From: CBDFGQ01 sp965247295
Lineage (GTDB): Bacteria; Chloroflexota; Dehalococcoidia; Lucifugimonadales; JAGWBF01
DNA: 64,000 nucleotides
NCBI GenBank assembly: GCA_965247295.1
Contig: CBDFGQ010000008.1
Location: forward strand, 310,001-374,000
Direction: 5' to 3'
The notes below the pieces were generated by a model, which saw only the letters and a program-made list of their open reading frames with translations, was not told the DNA's origin and searched no databases. Positions within the stretch are counted from its first letter, which is position 1; each line of letters starts with the position of its first letter. Made by a program: the position numbers and the translations under genes. Of the stretch, positions 43,064-51,674 are shown one piece after another.

Positions 43064-44431
43064 CTAAAAGGCCACCAGCTCCGGCGGCGCCGATTCAAAA
43101 CGTACCCAATTGTCCCTGAACAGCAGCTTCAGCGCGCCCACCGGGCCGTGGCGGTGCTTGGCAACGATGATCTCGGCGATATTCTTGGGATAGGGCCTGT
43201 CGGGGAAACGGCTGGCCCACTCCTCCTCGGTGAAATAGACGTCGTCCCGGTAGATGAACATCACCACGTCGGCATCCTGCTCGATGCTTCCGCTCTCTCG
43301 TAGGTCGGAAAGCTGGGGCCGGTGGGAAGTCCGCATCTCTACCGCTCGGCTCAGCTGGGACACGGCCAGGACCGGCACGTTGAGGTCTCGGGCAATTCCC
43401 TTGATGGAGCGGGTGATCTCGCTCATCTCCTGCACCCGGTTGTCCGACCGGCCGCTGGACTGCTGAATTATCTGCATGTAGTCAACCACCAGCAGGTCCA
43501 GGCCGCGCTCCAGGTGCAGCCGCCGCGCCTTGCTCCGCATCTCCACGATGCCCTGCAGGGGGCTATCGTCGATATATATGGGCAGCTCCGAGAGGGAGCC
43601 GATGGAGTCTATGATGCGCCGCTCCTCCGCTTCGGTATAGAGGCCCAGCCTGAGCCTCTGGGCATCTACGGACGCCTCTCCCGCCAGCATGCGCAATGCC
43701 AGCTGCTCGCGGCTCATCTCCAGGCTGAACATTCCCACGGTGGCCCCGCTTCTGGCCGCGTTGAGGGAAATATTTACGACCAGGGTGCTCTTGCCCAGGC
43801 TGGGACGCGCCGCCAGCACCACCATGTCAGAGCGGTGCAGTCCCCCAAGTAACTCGTCCATGGCGGCGAAGCCGGTCAACACGGGGGCTCCCGACCGCCC
43901 CAGTGCATCCGAATCGGCGGCCCGCTCCTCCATGTACTGGTCCAATACCTCCCGGAGGGGAATAAAGTCCCTGGTAGGCTGCCCCGAGCGCACTCTAAAC
44001 AGGATGTCCTCTGCTTCGCTAAGCGTGGCCTCGACGTCGTCGGTGCCATCGTAGCCGATAGCGGATATCCTTGCCGCCGAGTCTATGAGGTTGCGCATGA
44101 TGGCGGTTCGCTTCACTATACGGCCGTAGTGTTCGATGTGTAAGGGAGTGGGCACGCTTGACACGAGGTGGCTGAGATAGGCGGTGCCTCCCACCTGGTC
44201 GAGGTGTTCTTGCAGCCCAAGCTGGTGGGCCAGGGTGACCTGGTTTATCGCCTCGCTTCGCCGGAAGAGTTCTAGGGAAGCCTCGAAGCACTGACGGTTC
44301 TTTTCGCGGTAAAAGTCCACCGGCTTTAGAAACTGGGCTACTGCCAGGACAGCATCCGCATCTATGAGCAGGGAGCCGATAACGGCTTCCTCCGCTTCGA
44401 TGTCATGGGGCAGCAGCTTCTCTTCGTACAT
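43064..44431 (-). CDS. dnaB: Replicative DNA helicase DnaB
   Basis: 455 aa. N-terminal domain begins MYEEKLLPHDIEAEEAVIGS; RecA-like C-domain with LHRSDMVVLAARPSLGKSTL (Walker A), VVDYMQIIQQSSG (Walker B), SQLSRAVEMRTSHRPQLSDL followed by RESGSIEQDADVVMF, and an arginine finger beyond. It unwinds DNA at the fork. The frame is open from 44521, but those residues lie inside rplI; ATG 44431, 4 bp after the rplI stop, is the real start. Confidence 0.95.
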   Translation of the reverse strand: MYEEKLLPHDIEAEEAVIGSLLIDADAVLAVAQFLKPVDFYREKNRQCFEASLELFRRSEAINQVTLAHQLGLQEHLDQVGGTAYLSHLVSSVPTPLHIEHYGRIVKRTAIMRNLIDSAARISAIGYDGTDDVEATLSEAEDILFRVRSGQPTRDFIPLREVLDQYMEERAADSDALGRSGAPVLTGFAAMDELLGGLHRSDMVVLAARPSLGKSTLVVNISLNAARSGATVGMFSLEMSREQLALRMLAGEASVDAQRLRLGLYTEAEERRIIDSIGSLSELPIYIDDSPLQGIVEMRSKARRLHLERGLDLLVVDYMQIIQQSSGRSDNRVQEMSEITRSIKGIARDLNVPVLAVSQLSRAVEMRTSHRPQLSDLRESGSIEQDADVVMFIYRDDVYFTEEEWASRFPDRPYPKNIAEIIVAKHRHGPVGALKLLFRDNWVRFESAPPELVAF

Positions 44432-44435
44432 GCGG

Positions 44436-44885
44436 CTATTCGGCGGCCTCAGCCTGGACGAATATTGTTGCCTGTATGCCCTGGGCCAGGTGCAGCACGA
44501 CCTCGTACTCTCCCGGATCACGGATGGGCTCCACAGTCTCTACCAGCCTTCGATCTATCTCCCTGCCGATGGCGCTGGATAGCTCCTCGGCTATCGTTGC
44601 GGGGGTGATGGCACCGTAGTAGTGTCCGTTGGGAGTGATCCTGGCACTGACCGTGACTGCAGTGCCATCGAGCAACTCTGCCAGCTCCCCCAGCCGGCGC
44701 GTTTCCCGCAGCCGCCTTTCGTCGCCGGTTTGCTTGATCCTCTGGATACGTTTCATATCCTCGGCGGTGGCGACGACCGCAAGCTTTTTGGGGATCAGGT
44801 AGTTGCGGGCGTACCCATCCGCCACGTCCCGAATTTCGCCGGCATTGGCCTTGTTGGCAACGTCCTCAAGAAATATGACTCGCAC
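44436..44885 (-). CDS. rplI: 50S ribosomal protein L9
   Basis: 149 aa. Starts MRVIFLEDVANKANAGEIRD, then VADGYARNYLIPKKLAV (the L9 signature), a central connecting helix, and a C-domain with RITPNGHYYGAITPATIAEE. Binds 23S rRNA at the L1 stalk base. GTG 44885 follows GAGGAG with 8-nt spacing. First gene of the replication cluster; the usual rpsF-ssb-rpsR neighbours are not in the window. Confidence 0.95.
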   Translation of the reverse strand: MRVIFLEDVANKANAGEIRDVADGYARNYLIPKKLAVVATAEDMKRIQRIKQTGDERRLRETRRLGELAELLDGTAVTVSARITPNGHYYGAITPATIAEELSSAIGREIDRRLVETVEPIRDPGEYEVVLHLAQGIQATIFVQAEAAE

Positions 44886-44969
44886 GTTCAGTTCTCCTCT
44901 AATTGGGGCTCAGGCACAGTCAAATTTCCCAATACAACTGCCTGAGCAAACGGGGTGGGTTCTTGGAAA

Positions 44970-44975
44970 ATTATA
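44970..44975 (-). promoter_or_regulatory. Candidate -10 box for the rplI-dnaB operon
   Basis: TATAAT on the minus strand overlapping the purL stop region; the -35 (TTCCGG at 17 nt) is poor. It implies a 78-nt leader for rplI. Confidence 0.4.
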
Positions 44976-47229
44976 ACCGATAACCAGTGGGCCCGGAAGG
45001 GTCAGGGCCGTCATCTGTGACACAATACACGGCGCCCAGCGCGCCGTTCCAGGCCCGCTCAATCTCCTCCAGGGGCAGGTCTACCAGGCCTTCCAGGACG
45101 AACCGACGCTCGGGTTGGGTAACCCCCAGAATGGCCACAGGTACATCTAGCGCCGCTGCGGCCCCCTTGAGGTCGTCGAGATTCCCGCTGGGAGTGGATA
45201 CCACTATCCTAGACTGGACCTCCCCAAATAGGGCCGCATCCCACCGGCCCAGTGCCCTGAAGGTACCGAGGAACCCCGTCGACCCGTCGATACAGCTTTC
45301 TGCCAGAGCCACGGCCAGGCCCCCGTCTGAGCAATCGTGGGCAGAGGTCACGATACCATCCTGGACCAGCCGCCGGCAGAGCTCCTGCACCCTTACTTCC
45401 AGCTTCAGGTCTATGGCCGGCCTGCCCGCCACCGTGTTGTGGACCAGCTCTAGATACTCGCTTCCCGCCAGGTGCCGCGCCCTGCCGCGGACCTCCCCTG
45501 CCCCCAGGAGGGCTACCACCTCCCCCGGCCCTCTGAAGCCCGAGTTGACATGGAGCGTAACGTCCTCCAGCAGGCCCAGCGCCCCCACCACCGGCGTGGG
45601 GAATATGGCCAGCCCCTGGGTCTCGTTGTAGAGGCTTACATTGCCGCTGACGACGGGTACATCCAGGACACGGCAGGCGCGCGCCATGCCACGTATGCAC
45701 TGCTCAAGCTGATAATATATGTCGCTCTGCTCCGGGTTGCCAAAGTTGAGACAATCGGTGAGGGCGATGGGGGTTGCGCCGGTGCAGGAGACGTTGCGGC
45801 AGGCTTCCGCGACGGCGATGGCGCCTCCCCTGTAGGGGTCCAGATAGCAGTACCGGCCGTTGCCGTCGGTGGACAGCGCGATGCCCTTCCCCGTGCCCTT
45901 GATCCGAAGCACGGCGGCGTCAGAGCCGGGGGACAGTACCGTGTTGGTCTGTACCTGGTGGTCGTACTGCCGGTACAGCGGCGCCCTGTTTCCGATGTTG
46001 GCCGAGCCCAGCAGCCGGAGGAGGACCTGGCCGGGACTCTCCTTAGGCAAAGGAACGCTGCCAAGAGGGTAGCGTTGCGCCTCAACCTGGAACGTGGGCT
46101 TCGTGCCCTTCAGTTTGTACTGGGGAGGCTCTGTGAGCAGCCCGATAGGCGGCTGGGCAACCAAGGCGTCACCATCGTGCACCCTCGCTTCCCCGGTGCC
46201 GGTAACCTTGCCGACCTGTGTGCAGGGTATGTCGCGCTTCTGAAAGATCGACTTCACCAACTCGGCATCATGGGGACTGACAACCACGAGCATACGCTCC
46301 TGGGACTCGGATAGCATTACCTCGTAGGGGTCCATGCCGGCGTCACGGCGCTCCACGCTGGATACGTCTAGCTCTATTCCTGAGTTGCCCTTGGCGGCCG
46401 CCTCCACCGAGGCGCTGGTCAGGCCGGCGGCGCCCAGGTCCTGCATACCTACCACATGGCACATAGCCGCCACTTCCAGGCAGGCCTCGATAAGGATCTT
46501 TTCCAGGAATGGGTTGCCCACCTGTACAGTGGGCCTCAACTCCCGCTCGTCCTCGAAGGTCCTGGACGCCAGGCCTGACGCCCCGTGGATGCCGTCCTTG
46601 CCAGTCTCGGCCCCGGCAAGCAAAAGGACGTTTCCCGTACCCTGAGCGGAGGCCCCTATCAGCCTCTCTTTCTCTATAAGACCGACGCACAGGGCGTTGA
46701 CCAGAGGATTCCTGGAGTAGCAGGGAGAAAAGAACACTTCACCACCGACGTCGGGTACGCCGATACAGTTGCCGTACCAGGATATGCCCCCCACCACGCC
46801 TTCAAAAAGGTAGCGGTTACGAGGATCGTCGAGGGGACCGAAACGGAGTGAGTTGAGCAGGGCTATAGGTCTGGCCCCCATGGCGAGGATGTCCCTCACG
46901 ATGCCCCCGACCCCCGTGGCGGCCCCCTGAAACGGCTCCACCGCCGATGGGTGGTTGTGTGACTCTATTTTGAATACGATCGCCAGGCCATCGCCGATGT
47001 CTACCGCGCCGGCGTTTTCCTGGCCCGGCGGCACGAGAACCCGAGGGCTACGACCCGGCAACAGGCTGAGAAGGGCCCTCGAGTGCTTGTACCCGCAGTG
47101 CTCGCTCCACAGGGCTCCGAACATGCCCAGCTCCACGGGATTGGGCTCCCGGTCCAGGCCCTCTACAATCAGGTCGTATTCCCTAGCGCTAAGGGCTATC
47201 TCCTCAAGGACTTCTCTGGCGACGGGCAT
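44971..47229 (-). CDS. purL: Phosphoribosylformylglycinamidine synthase subunit PurL
   Basis: 752 aa, the small-type PurL. N-terminal ELGMFGALWSEHCGYKHSR; ATP/Mg site KIESHNHPSAVEPFQGAATG; LSESQERMLVVV and SDGNGRYCYLDPYRGG in the two AIRS-like repeats. It makes FGAM from FGAR in purine synthesis, with PurQ supplying ammonia and PurS bridging. PurQ is directly upstream; no PurS is seen nearby. Confidence 0.96.
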   Translation of the reverse strand: MPVAREVLEEIALSAREYDLIVEGLDREPNPVELGMFGALWSEHCGYKHSRALLSLLPGRSPRVLVPPGQENAGAVDIGDGLAIVFKIESHNHPSAVEPFQGAATGVGGIVRDILAMGARPIALLNSLRFGPLDDPRNRYLFEGVVGGISWYGNCIGVPDVGGEVFFSPCYSRNPLVNALCVGLIEKERLIGASAQGTGNVLLLAGAETGKDGIHGASGLASRTFEDERELRPTVQVGNPFLEKILIEACLEVAAMCHVVGMQDLGAAGLTSASVEAAAKGNSGIELDVSSVERRDAGMDPYEVMLSESQERMLVVVSPHDAELVKSIFQKRDIPCTQVGKVTGTGEARVHDGDALVAQPPIGLLTEPPQYKLKGTKPTFQVEAQRYPLGSVPLPKESPGQVLLRLLGSANIGNRAPLYRQYDHQVQTNTVLSPGSDAAVLRIKGTGKGIALSTDGNGRYCYLDPYRGGAIAVAEACRNVSCTGATPIALTDCLNFGNPEQSDIYYQLEQCIRGMARACRVLDVPVVSGNVSLYNETQGLAIFPTPVVGALGLLEDVTLHVNSGFRGPGEVVALLGAGEVRGRARHLAGSEYLELVHNTVAGRPAIDLKLEVRVQELCRRLVQDGIVTSAHDCSDGGLAVALAESCIDGSTGFLGTFRALGRWDAALFGEVQSRIVVSTPSGNLDDLKGAAAALDVPVAILGVTQPERRFVLEGLVDLPLEEIERAWNGALGAVYCVTDDGPDPSGPTGYRL

Positions 47230-47242
47230 TGTCGGTCACGTC

Positions 47243-47944
47243 CTACCCGAGTGGCGTAGCGCGGATGAGGGATTCAAAAATTAACCGACCATCGGTGCCG
47301 CCCATGAGCTCCTCACAGCACCTCTCCGGATGTGGCATCATGCCCAGCACATTACCCTCTCGGTTGACTATACCGGCGATGTTGTTGGCCGAGCCGTTGG
47401 GGTTGGCCTCAGGAGTAACCTCTCCTTCGGCGGAGCAATAGCGGAATACCACCTGGGCCCCCTCTTCCAGATGCTGGAGTGTATGTCGGTCGGCGAAGTA
47501 ATTCCCCTCGCCGTGGGAAATGGGCACCCGGACTGTCTGCCCTTGGTCGCAGGACGATGTGAAGGGAGTACGTGAATGCTCGACCCTCAAGTGAGTCCAC
47601 TGGCAGCGGAACTGGAGGTGGCTGTTCCGCATGAGAACCCCTGGAAGGAGTCCGGCCTCACACAATATCTGAAAGCCGTTGCAGATGCCTATGACCAGCC
47701 CACCACGGGATGCGAAGCTCTCTACCGCCGACATGATGGGGGAGAATCGTGCGATGGCTCCGGGCCGCAAGTAGTCCCCATAAGAAAAACCGCCGGGTAG
47801 AACCACGCAATCGAACCGCTCTGAGAGGTCCGGTCTGGAGCCGTGCCAGAGGTACTCTGCCTGCTGACCGAGAACGACATTGATGGCATGATAGCAGTCG
47901 CCGTCGCTCCAGGTGCCCGGGAAGACTACTATACCGAAACGCAT
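47243..47944 (-). CDS. purQ: Phosphoribosylformylglycinamidine synthase subunit PurQ
   Basis: 233 aa, class I glutamine amidotransferase. LPGGFSYGDYLRPGAIARFS, nucleophile Cys in VIGICNGFQILCEAGLLPG, VPISHGEGNYFAD, and the His-x-Glu pair in MMPHPERCCEELMGG. It supplies ammonia to PurL. ATG 47944 lacks a strong ribosome-binding site. Co-directional with rpsU upstream and purL 13 bp downstream. Confidence 0.95.
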   Translation of the reverse strand: MRFGIVVFPGTWSDGDCYHAINVVLGQQAEYLWHGSRPDLSERFDCVVLPGGFSYGDYLRPGAIARFSPIMSAVESFASRGGLVIGICNGFQILCEAGLLPGVLMRNSHLQFRCQWTHLRVEHSRTPFTSSCDQGQTVRVPISHGEGNYFADRHTLQHLEEGAQVVFRYCSAEGEVTPEANPNGSANNIAGIVNREGNVLGMMPHPERCCEELMGGTDGRLIFESLIRATPLG

Positions 47945-48010
47945 GGGTTACAACCGGAGCACACCGCATCACCGTGGGGGGAAATCACCCGCCCCCGCCA
48001 GCCTGACATC

Positions 48011-48229
48011 CTAGCTGTTACGCCTGCTCTTACGCCTCTTGGCCGCAGCCTTCTTCTTTCGCCTGACAGTGGGCGACTCGAAGTGCTGCCTGCGTCTGAT
48101 CTCCGAGAGAATGCCGTCCTGCTGCACCCGTTTATTGAACCGTCTAATAAGACTATCGAAGGTCTCGCCCTCCGCAAGTCGTACCTCCGACAATCGGACC
48201 CTCCTCGCCTCGTACTGAATGTGTGGCAT
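48011..48229 (-). CDS. rpsU: 30S ribosomal protein S21
   Basis: 72 aa. LRRFNKRVQQDGILSEIRRR-type core (here SLIRRFNKRVQQDGILSEIR) and a C-terminal basic tail (RRKKKAAAKRRKSRRNS). Small-subunit protein near the anti-Shine-Dalgarno. It has the best promoter in the window, with a leader of only about 17 nt. Confidence 0.94.
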   Translation of the reverse strand: MPHIQYEARRVRLSEVRLAEGETFDSLIRRFNKRVQQDGILSEIRRRQHFESPTVRRKKKAAAKRRKSRRNS

Positions 48230-48252
48230 GAGCTAACGCTCACGTCACACGT

Positions 48253-48281
48253 ATTATAAGGAGCCAGATATAGGGTGTCAA
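48253..48281 (-). promoter_or_regulatory. Consensus sigma-70-type promoter of rpsU(-purQL)
   Basis: Minus strand: TTGACA, a 17-nt spacer, TATAAT; both hexamers are perfect. Transcription start near 48246. Confidence 0.9.
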
Positions 48282-48333
48282 CCTGACCTCTTTGGAATAC
48301 CTTGGCGCACCCCGGAACACGTAGGACCCCTGA

Positions 48334-48362
48334 TTGACGCTGCTGGCGGCGGGAGATATGAT
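48334..48362 (+). promoter_or_regulatory. Promoter of the DUF1445-DUF4392 operon
   Basis: TTGACG, a 17-nt spacer, TATGAT; leader of about 75 nt to ATG 48444. It diverges from the rpsU promoter. Confidence 0.75.
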
Positions 48363-48443
48363 GGCTGCGATAGACGTCGCTTAAGCACGATGGGGCGATA
48401 CCATTAGTGGCTGCCGGAGTCCTTTAATGGGGAGGACACATCC

Positions 48444-49238
48444 ATGAGCACCAGGACCCTGCCCGAGAAACCTGGGGAGGTTCGGGCCGCCGTACGGTCC
48501 GGAGAGTGGACGGGGGTGACCGCCGGTCTGGCCCCCGGATACGTGCAGGCTAATCTGGCCATACTGCCCCAGGAACTGGCCTTTGACTTCCTCCTCTTTT
48601 GCCAGCGCAACCCCAAGCCTTGCCCGCTTCTGGAGGTGCTGGAACCCGGGCAGTACGAGCCCAAGCTTATGGCCCCTGGAGCTGACCTGCGCACCGACAT
48701 TCCACGGTACCGCATCTACGAGGATGGGAAGATGGTCGCAGAGGAAGAGCACCTCCGCCCGTTCTGGCGGGACGATCTCGTGTCGTTCCTCCTGGGCTGC
48801 AGCTTTTCCTTCGAGACAGCCCTGCTGAGCGCTGGAATTCCTCTAAGGCATTTAGAGATGGGGAAAAACGTGTCCATGTACCTCACCAACATCGAGACGG
48901 CTCCTGCTGGCGCCTTCTCCGGGCCGATGGTGGTGAGTATGCGTCCGATCCACCGGAGTCAGGTGGTGCGGGCGGTGCAGGTCACCTCCCGTTTCCCCTC
49001 TGTCCATGGTGCGCCGGTACACATAGGGGACCCGGCGGCGTTAGGCATCCAGGACATCAGTCTGCCGGATTTCGGAGACCCCACGGAGATACGGGATGAG
49101 GAAGTGCCGGTGTTCTGGGCATGTGGTGTAACCCCCCAGGCGGTGGCCCTCAAGTGCAAGCCGCCGCTGATGATCTCCCACTCCCCAGGCCACATGTTCA
49201 TCTCTGACTGGCGAGACGAGGACCTGGCCGTGCTTTAA
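48444..49238 (+). CDS. DUF1445 (YcsI/UPF0317) protein, putative hydro-lyase
   Basis: 264 aa. Family motifs: GLAPGYVQANLAILPQELAF, FCQRNPKPCPLLEV, DIPRYRIYEDGKMV, FLLGCSFSFETALLSAGIPL, and the C-terminal CGVTPQAVALKCKPPLMISH followed by SPGHMFISD. Corresponds to the N-terminal region of vertebrate D-glutamate cyclase (DGLUCY). Cytosolic. GGGAGGACACATCC precedes ATG 48444. The next gene, 25 bp on, is the C-terminal region of the same animal protein. Confidence 0.9.
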   Translation: MSTRTLPEKPGEVRAAVRSGEWTGVTAGLAPGYVQANLAILPQELAFDFLLFCQRNPKPCPLLEVLEPGQYEPKLMAPGADLRTDIPRYRIYEDGKMVAEEEHLRPFWRDDLVSFLLGCSFSFETALLSAGIPLRHLEMGKNVSMYLTNIETAPAGAFSGPMVVSMRPIHRSQVVRAVQVTSRFPSVHGAPVHIGDPAALGIQDISLPDFGDPTEIRDEEVPVFWACGVTPQAVALKCKPPLMISHSPGHMFISDWRDEDLAVL

Positions 49239-49263
49239 CGGCATCTCGGCCGGGGAGAGTACC

Positions 49264-50121
49264 ATGGATAGCATTGAAGACATCATCCTCGGCAATGACC
49301 TCCGGGGCGTCGCGGCCCTTCGACAATACCTCTCTGAAGGATTCTGCGACCAGGCAGCCAGATTTGCCATGGCCGAACCCGGCACCGTACTCATCGCCAC
49401 CGGCTTCTACATCTCCATGGGGCGCGCGCCGGAGACCGACGGTCCGCCCGGAGCCCTTGCCCTGGGGAGGGCTCTGGAGGCCCTGGGAAAGCAGGTCGTC
49501 TACGTTAGCGACCGATACACGGTGCCCCTGCTGCGACCCTTCCTGGCAGAGGGCAACCAGGTGGTTGACTTCCCGATTTCGGACCTGGAAACCAGCAGCC
49601 TTTTCGCCGAAGATCTGCTCTCCAGGTTTAGCCCCTCGCTATTGATTTCGATCGAGAGGTGCGGCCCGACCGTAGGCGGCCTGTATTTGAACATGCGAGG
49701 GGTGGATATTTCTGCTCATACTGCCAGGGTCGACCTCCTCTTCTCCCGGCACTCACGTACTATAGGCATCGGGGACGGTGGCAATGAGATTGGCATGGGG
49801 AATCTAGCGCCTCATATCGCCCAGGTTGGGACCCTGGTCAGTGACCCGGCAACCAGCGGGGTCACTCACCTGATCATTTCCAGCACCTCCAACTGGGGCG
49901 GCTACGGGCTGGCCGCCGCCCTGTCCCGCCTGGCGGGTCGGAACCTACTGCCGGATCCCGGCGAGGAAGAGGCAACGATACGCCGGATGGTTGACCTAGG
50001 CGCCGTGGATGGGGTTATTGGTGTCAGCCAGTATTCCGTTGATGCCATGAGCCTGGAGGAGCACGGCCAGGCTCTGGTGAGCCTCCACCAGCTCCTGGCC
50101 ACGGATGGAATCCCTTCATAA
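49264..50121 (+). CDS. DUF4392 protein, D-glutamate cyclase catalytic-type domain
   Basis: 285 aa. Typical segments: AEPGTVLIATGFYISMGRAP, ETDGPPGALALGRALEALGK, ISIERCGPTVGGLYLNMRGV, and GIGDGGNEIGMGNLAPHIAQ. The DUF4392 domain is the C-terminal part of mitochondrial DGLUCY, which interconverts D-glutamate and 5-oxo-D-proline. With the preceding DUF1445 gene it forms a two-gene version. GGGGAGAGTACC precedes ATG 49264. The substrate in this organism is inferred, not shown. Confidence 0.85.
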   Translation: MDSIEDIILGNDLRGVAALRQYLSEGFCDQAARFAMAEPGTVLIATGFYISMGRAPETDGPPGALALGRALEALGKQVVYVSDRYTVPLLRPFLAEGNQVVDFPISDLETSSLFAEDLLSRFSPSLLISIERCGPTVGGLYLNMRGVDISAHTARVDLLFSRHSRTIGIGDGGNEIGMGNLAPHIAQVGTLVSDPATSGVTHLIISSTSNWGGYGLAAALSRLAGRNLLPDPGEEEATIRRMVDLGAVDGVIGVSQYSVDAMSLEEHGQALVSLHQLLATDGIPS

Positions 50122-50199
50122 ATGGCCGAGGAACGCCGAAGCTCCATGGCCGGTATGTATATTGGCTGCGATAGTGCAGCCTGATGCAGAGAGGTTGTC

Positions 50200-51576
50200 T
50201 TGGGCTACCCCGCGATAATTCGCAAGGCCGTTCGGCGAAGAGTCGAAAGTTCCGTGGCCGAACTCCGGCATATCTATCCAGACTGGTCCGCCGCCTCCGA
50301 ATCGAGTCTGACTGAGTTTTCTCAAGCCCTGGTGGATGCCTTGCGCAGGTCTCTTCGGTACAGGGATGTGGCCCTACTCCTGCGTACCGGTAATGACCAG
50401 GTGTACAGTGTCCAGGCGTGGAACGGCTACGAAGGGGTGAGTCTGGCGGGGGTAGAATTTGGTCACGACAGCCCGCTGATACGGCAGTTCTCTGCCCACC
50501 CGGTACCCACCCAGCATGCCCAGTTAGAAAGGCTTCCCTGGCTTTACTTTTTGGGGAAGCGCGAGCGAGATGCTCTCGACAGGCTTCACGGGAGGCTGTA
50601 CCTGCCTCTATCCTCGGAAGGAGAGTTGCTCGGCGTGTTGGTGCTGGGTCAGAAGGTGTCGAGAAAGCTTCAACGGAGAGGCTCAGACCTGTCGGAGTCC
50701 GACCGAGCGGAGCTTGCAGCCATGGTCCAGCAGGCCCAGCAGCGCCATCAGATGCACGTTGCTCATCGGCCTCATGAAGTCAGTTCCACATCAGTACACC
50801 AGCTAGACAGCCTGATGCATCTGGAGCGTGCCGCCCAGGATACCGCCCACGATCTCAACAACATCTTCACCAGCATCCTTTGCCAGGCCCAGCTCCTGGA
50901 AGAGCAGCAGAGTAGCCGGGAAGTCACGCATCGTACCGCCGCTATCAGCCAGGCGGCGTTCGACGGCGCTGAGGCGCTTCGCAGGCTGCGAGACATCGGC
51001 AACCAGACTCTAAGCCCACAACCAGGCAGCGTGGACATCAACGACATTATCAGGACATCCCTGGAAATGATGGAGCCCCGGTGGCGGCAGGGCCGCCTAT
51101 CATGGTCGTCCGCGATAGGCAGGCGTCTCTTTGGCCAGACTGTTGCCATTAGCGAGGCCGGGAATGGCACGAAGGGCCCCCTTCCCGATCTTGTGGTAAC
51201 TCTGAGGCCCGCGGGGTCCGTGGTAGGGAGCCCTGCCGACCTACGTAGGGTCCTGACCAACATCATCTTCAACGCCGTGGATGCGCTGCCGCCGGAGGGG
51301 GGCCGCCTGGAGATCACCAGCGGCCGGGACGGAGGCTGGGCTGTGATCACGGTCAGGGATAATGGGTCCGGCATGTCCCCCGAGGTAATGGCGCAGGCAT
51401 TCCGGACCGAGTTCACCACAAAGGGTCCTATCGGGAGCGGTCTGGGCCTCGCCATCAGCCAGGGCATCGTGGCACGCCACGGAGGCATTTTGGATGTGGA
51501 AAGCCGTGCGGGTACCGGCTCTACCTTTACTATCCGCCTGCCCCTGGCGGAACCGGAAACCGTATCAAAGGTTTAA
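50200..51576 (+). CDS. Soluble sensor histidine kinase with GAF-like domain
   Basis: 458 aa, no membrane segment. The N-terminal GAF-like domain spans about residues 35-180 (FSQALVDALRRSLRYRDVAL; LYLPLSSEGELLGVLVLGQK). H-box H217 in DTAHDLNNIFTSIL, the NtrB-like H-D-L-N-N form. HATPase: NIIFNAVDALPPEGGRLEIT (N box), VRDNGSGMSPE (G1), GSGLGLAISQGIVARHGG (G2). It would sense a small ligand or redox state in the cytosol. No response regulator nearby. Start TTG 50200 follows GAGAGG. Confidence 0.87.
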   Translation: MGYPAIIRKAVRRRVESSVAELRHIYPDWSAASESSLTEFSQALVDALRRSLRYRDVALLLRTGNDQVYSVQAWNGYEGVSLAGVEFGHDSPLIRQFSAHPVPTQHAQLERLPWLYFLGKRERDALDRLHGRLYLPLSSEGELLGVLVLGQKVSRKLQRRGSDLSESDRAELAAMVQQAQQRHQMHVAHRPHEVSSTSVHQLDSLMHLERAAQDTAHDLNNIFTSILCQAQLLEEQQSSREVTHRTAAISQAAFDGAEALRRLRDIGNQTLSPQPGSVDINDIIRTSLEMMEPRWRQGRLSWSSAIGRRLFGQTVAISEAGNGTKGPLPDLVVTLRPAGSVVGSPADLRRVLTNIIFNAVDALPPEGGRLEITSGRDGGWAVITVRDNGSGMSPEVMAQAFRTEFTTKGPIGSGLGLAISQGIVARHGGILDVESRAGTGSTFTIRLPLAEPETVSKV

Positions 51577-51674
51577 GCCTCACCCACCGCTGGTCGCCGG
51601 TACGTATGCAGGCTCTGGCACAGAGAGTGTGGAGAGGGTCCAGCAACTGCCTCTACGCAGAGGGTCTGCCCGCC

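Noticed and set aside
44432..44521. 30-codon N-terminal extension of DnaB
   Set aside because: It is inside rplI in another frame; the family N-terminus starts at ATG 44431.
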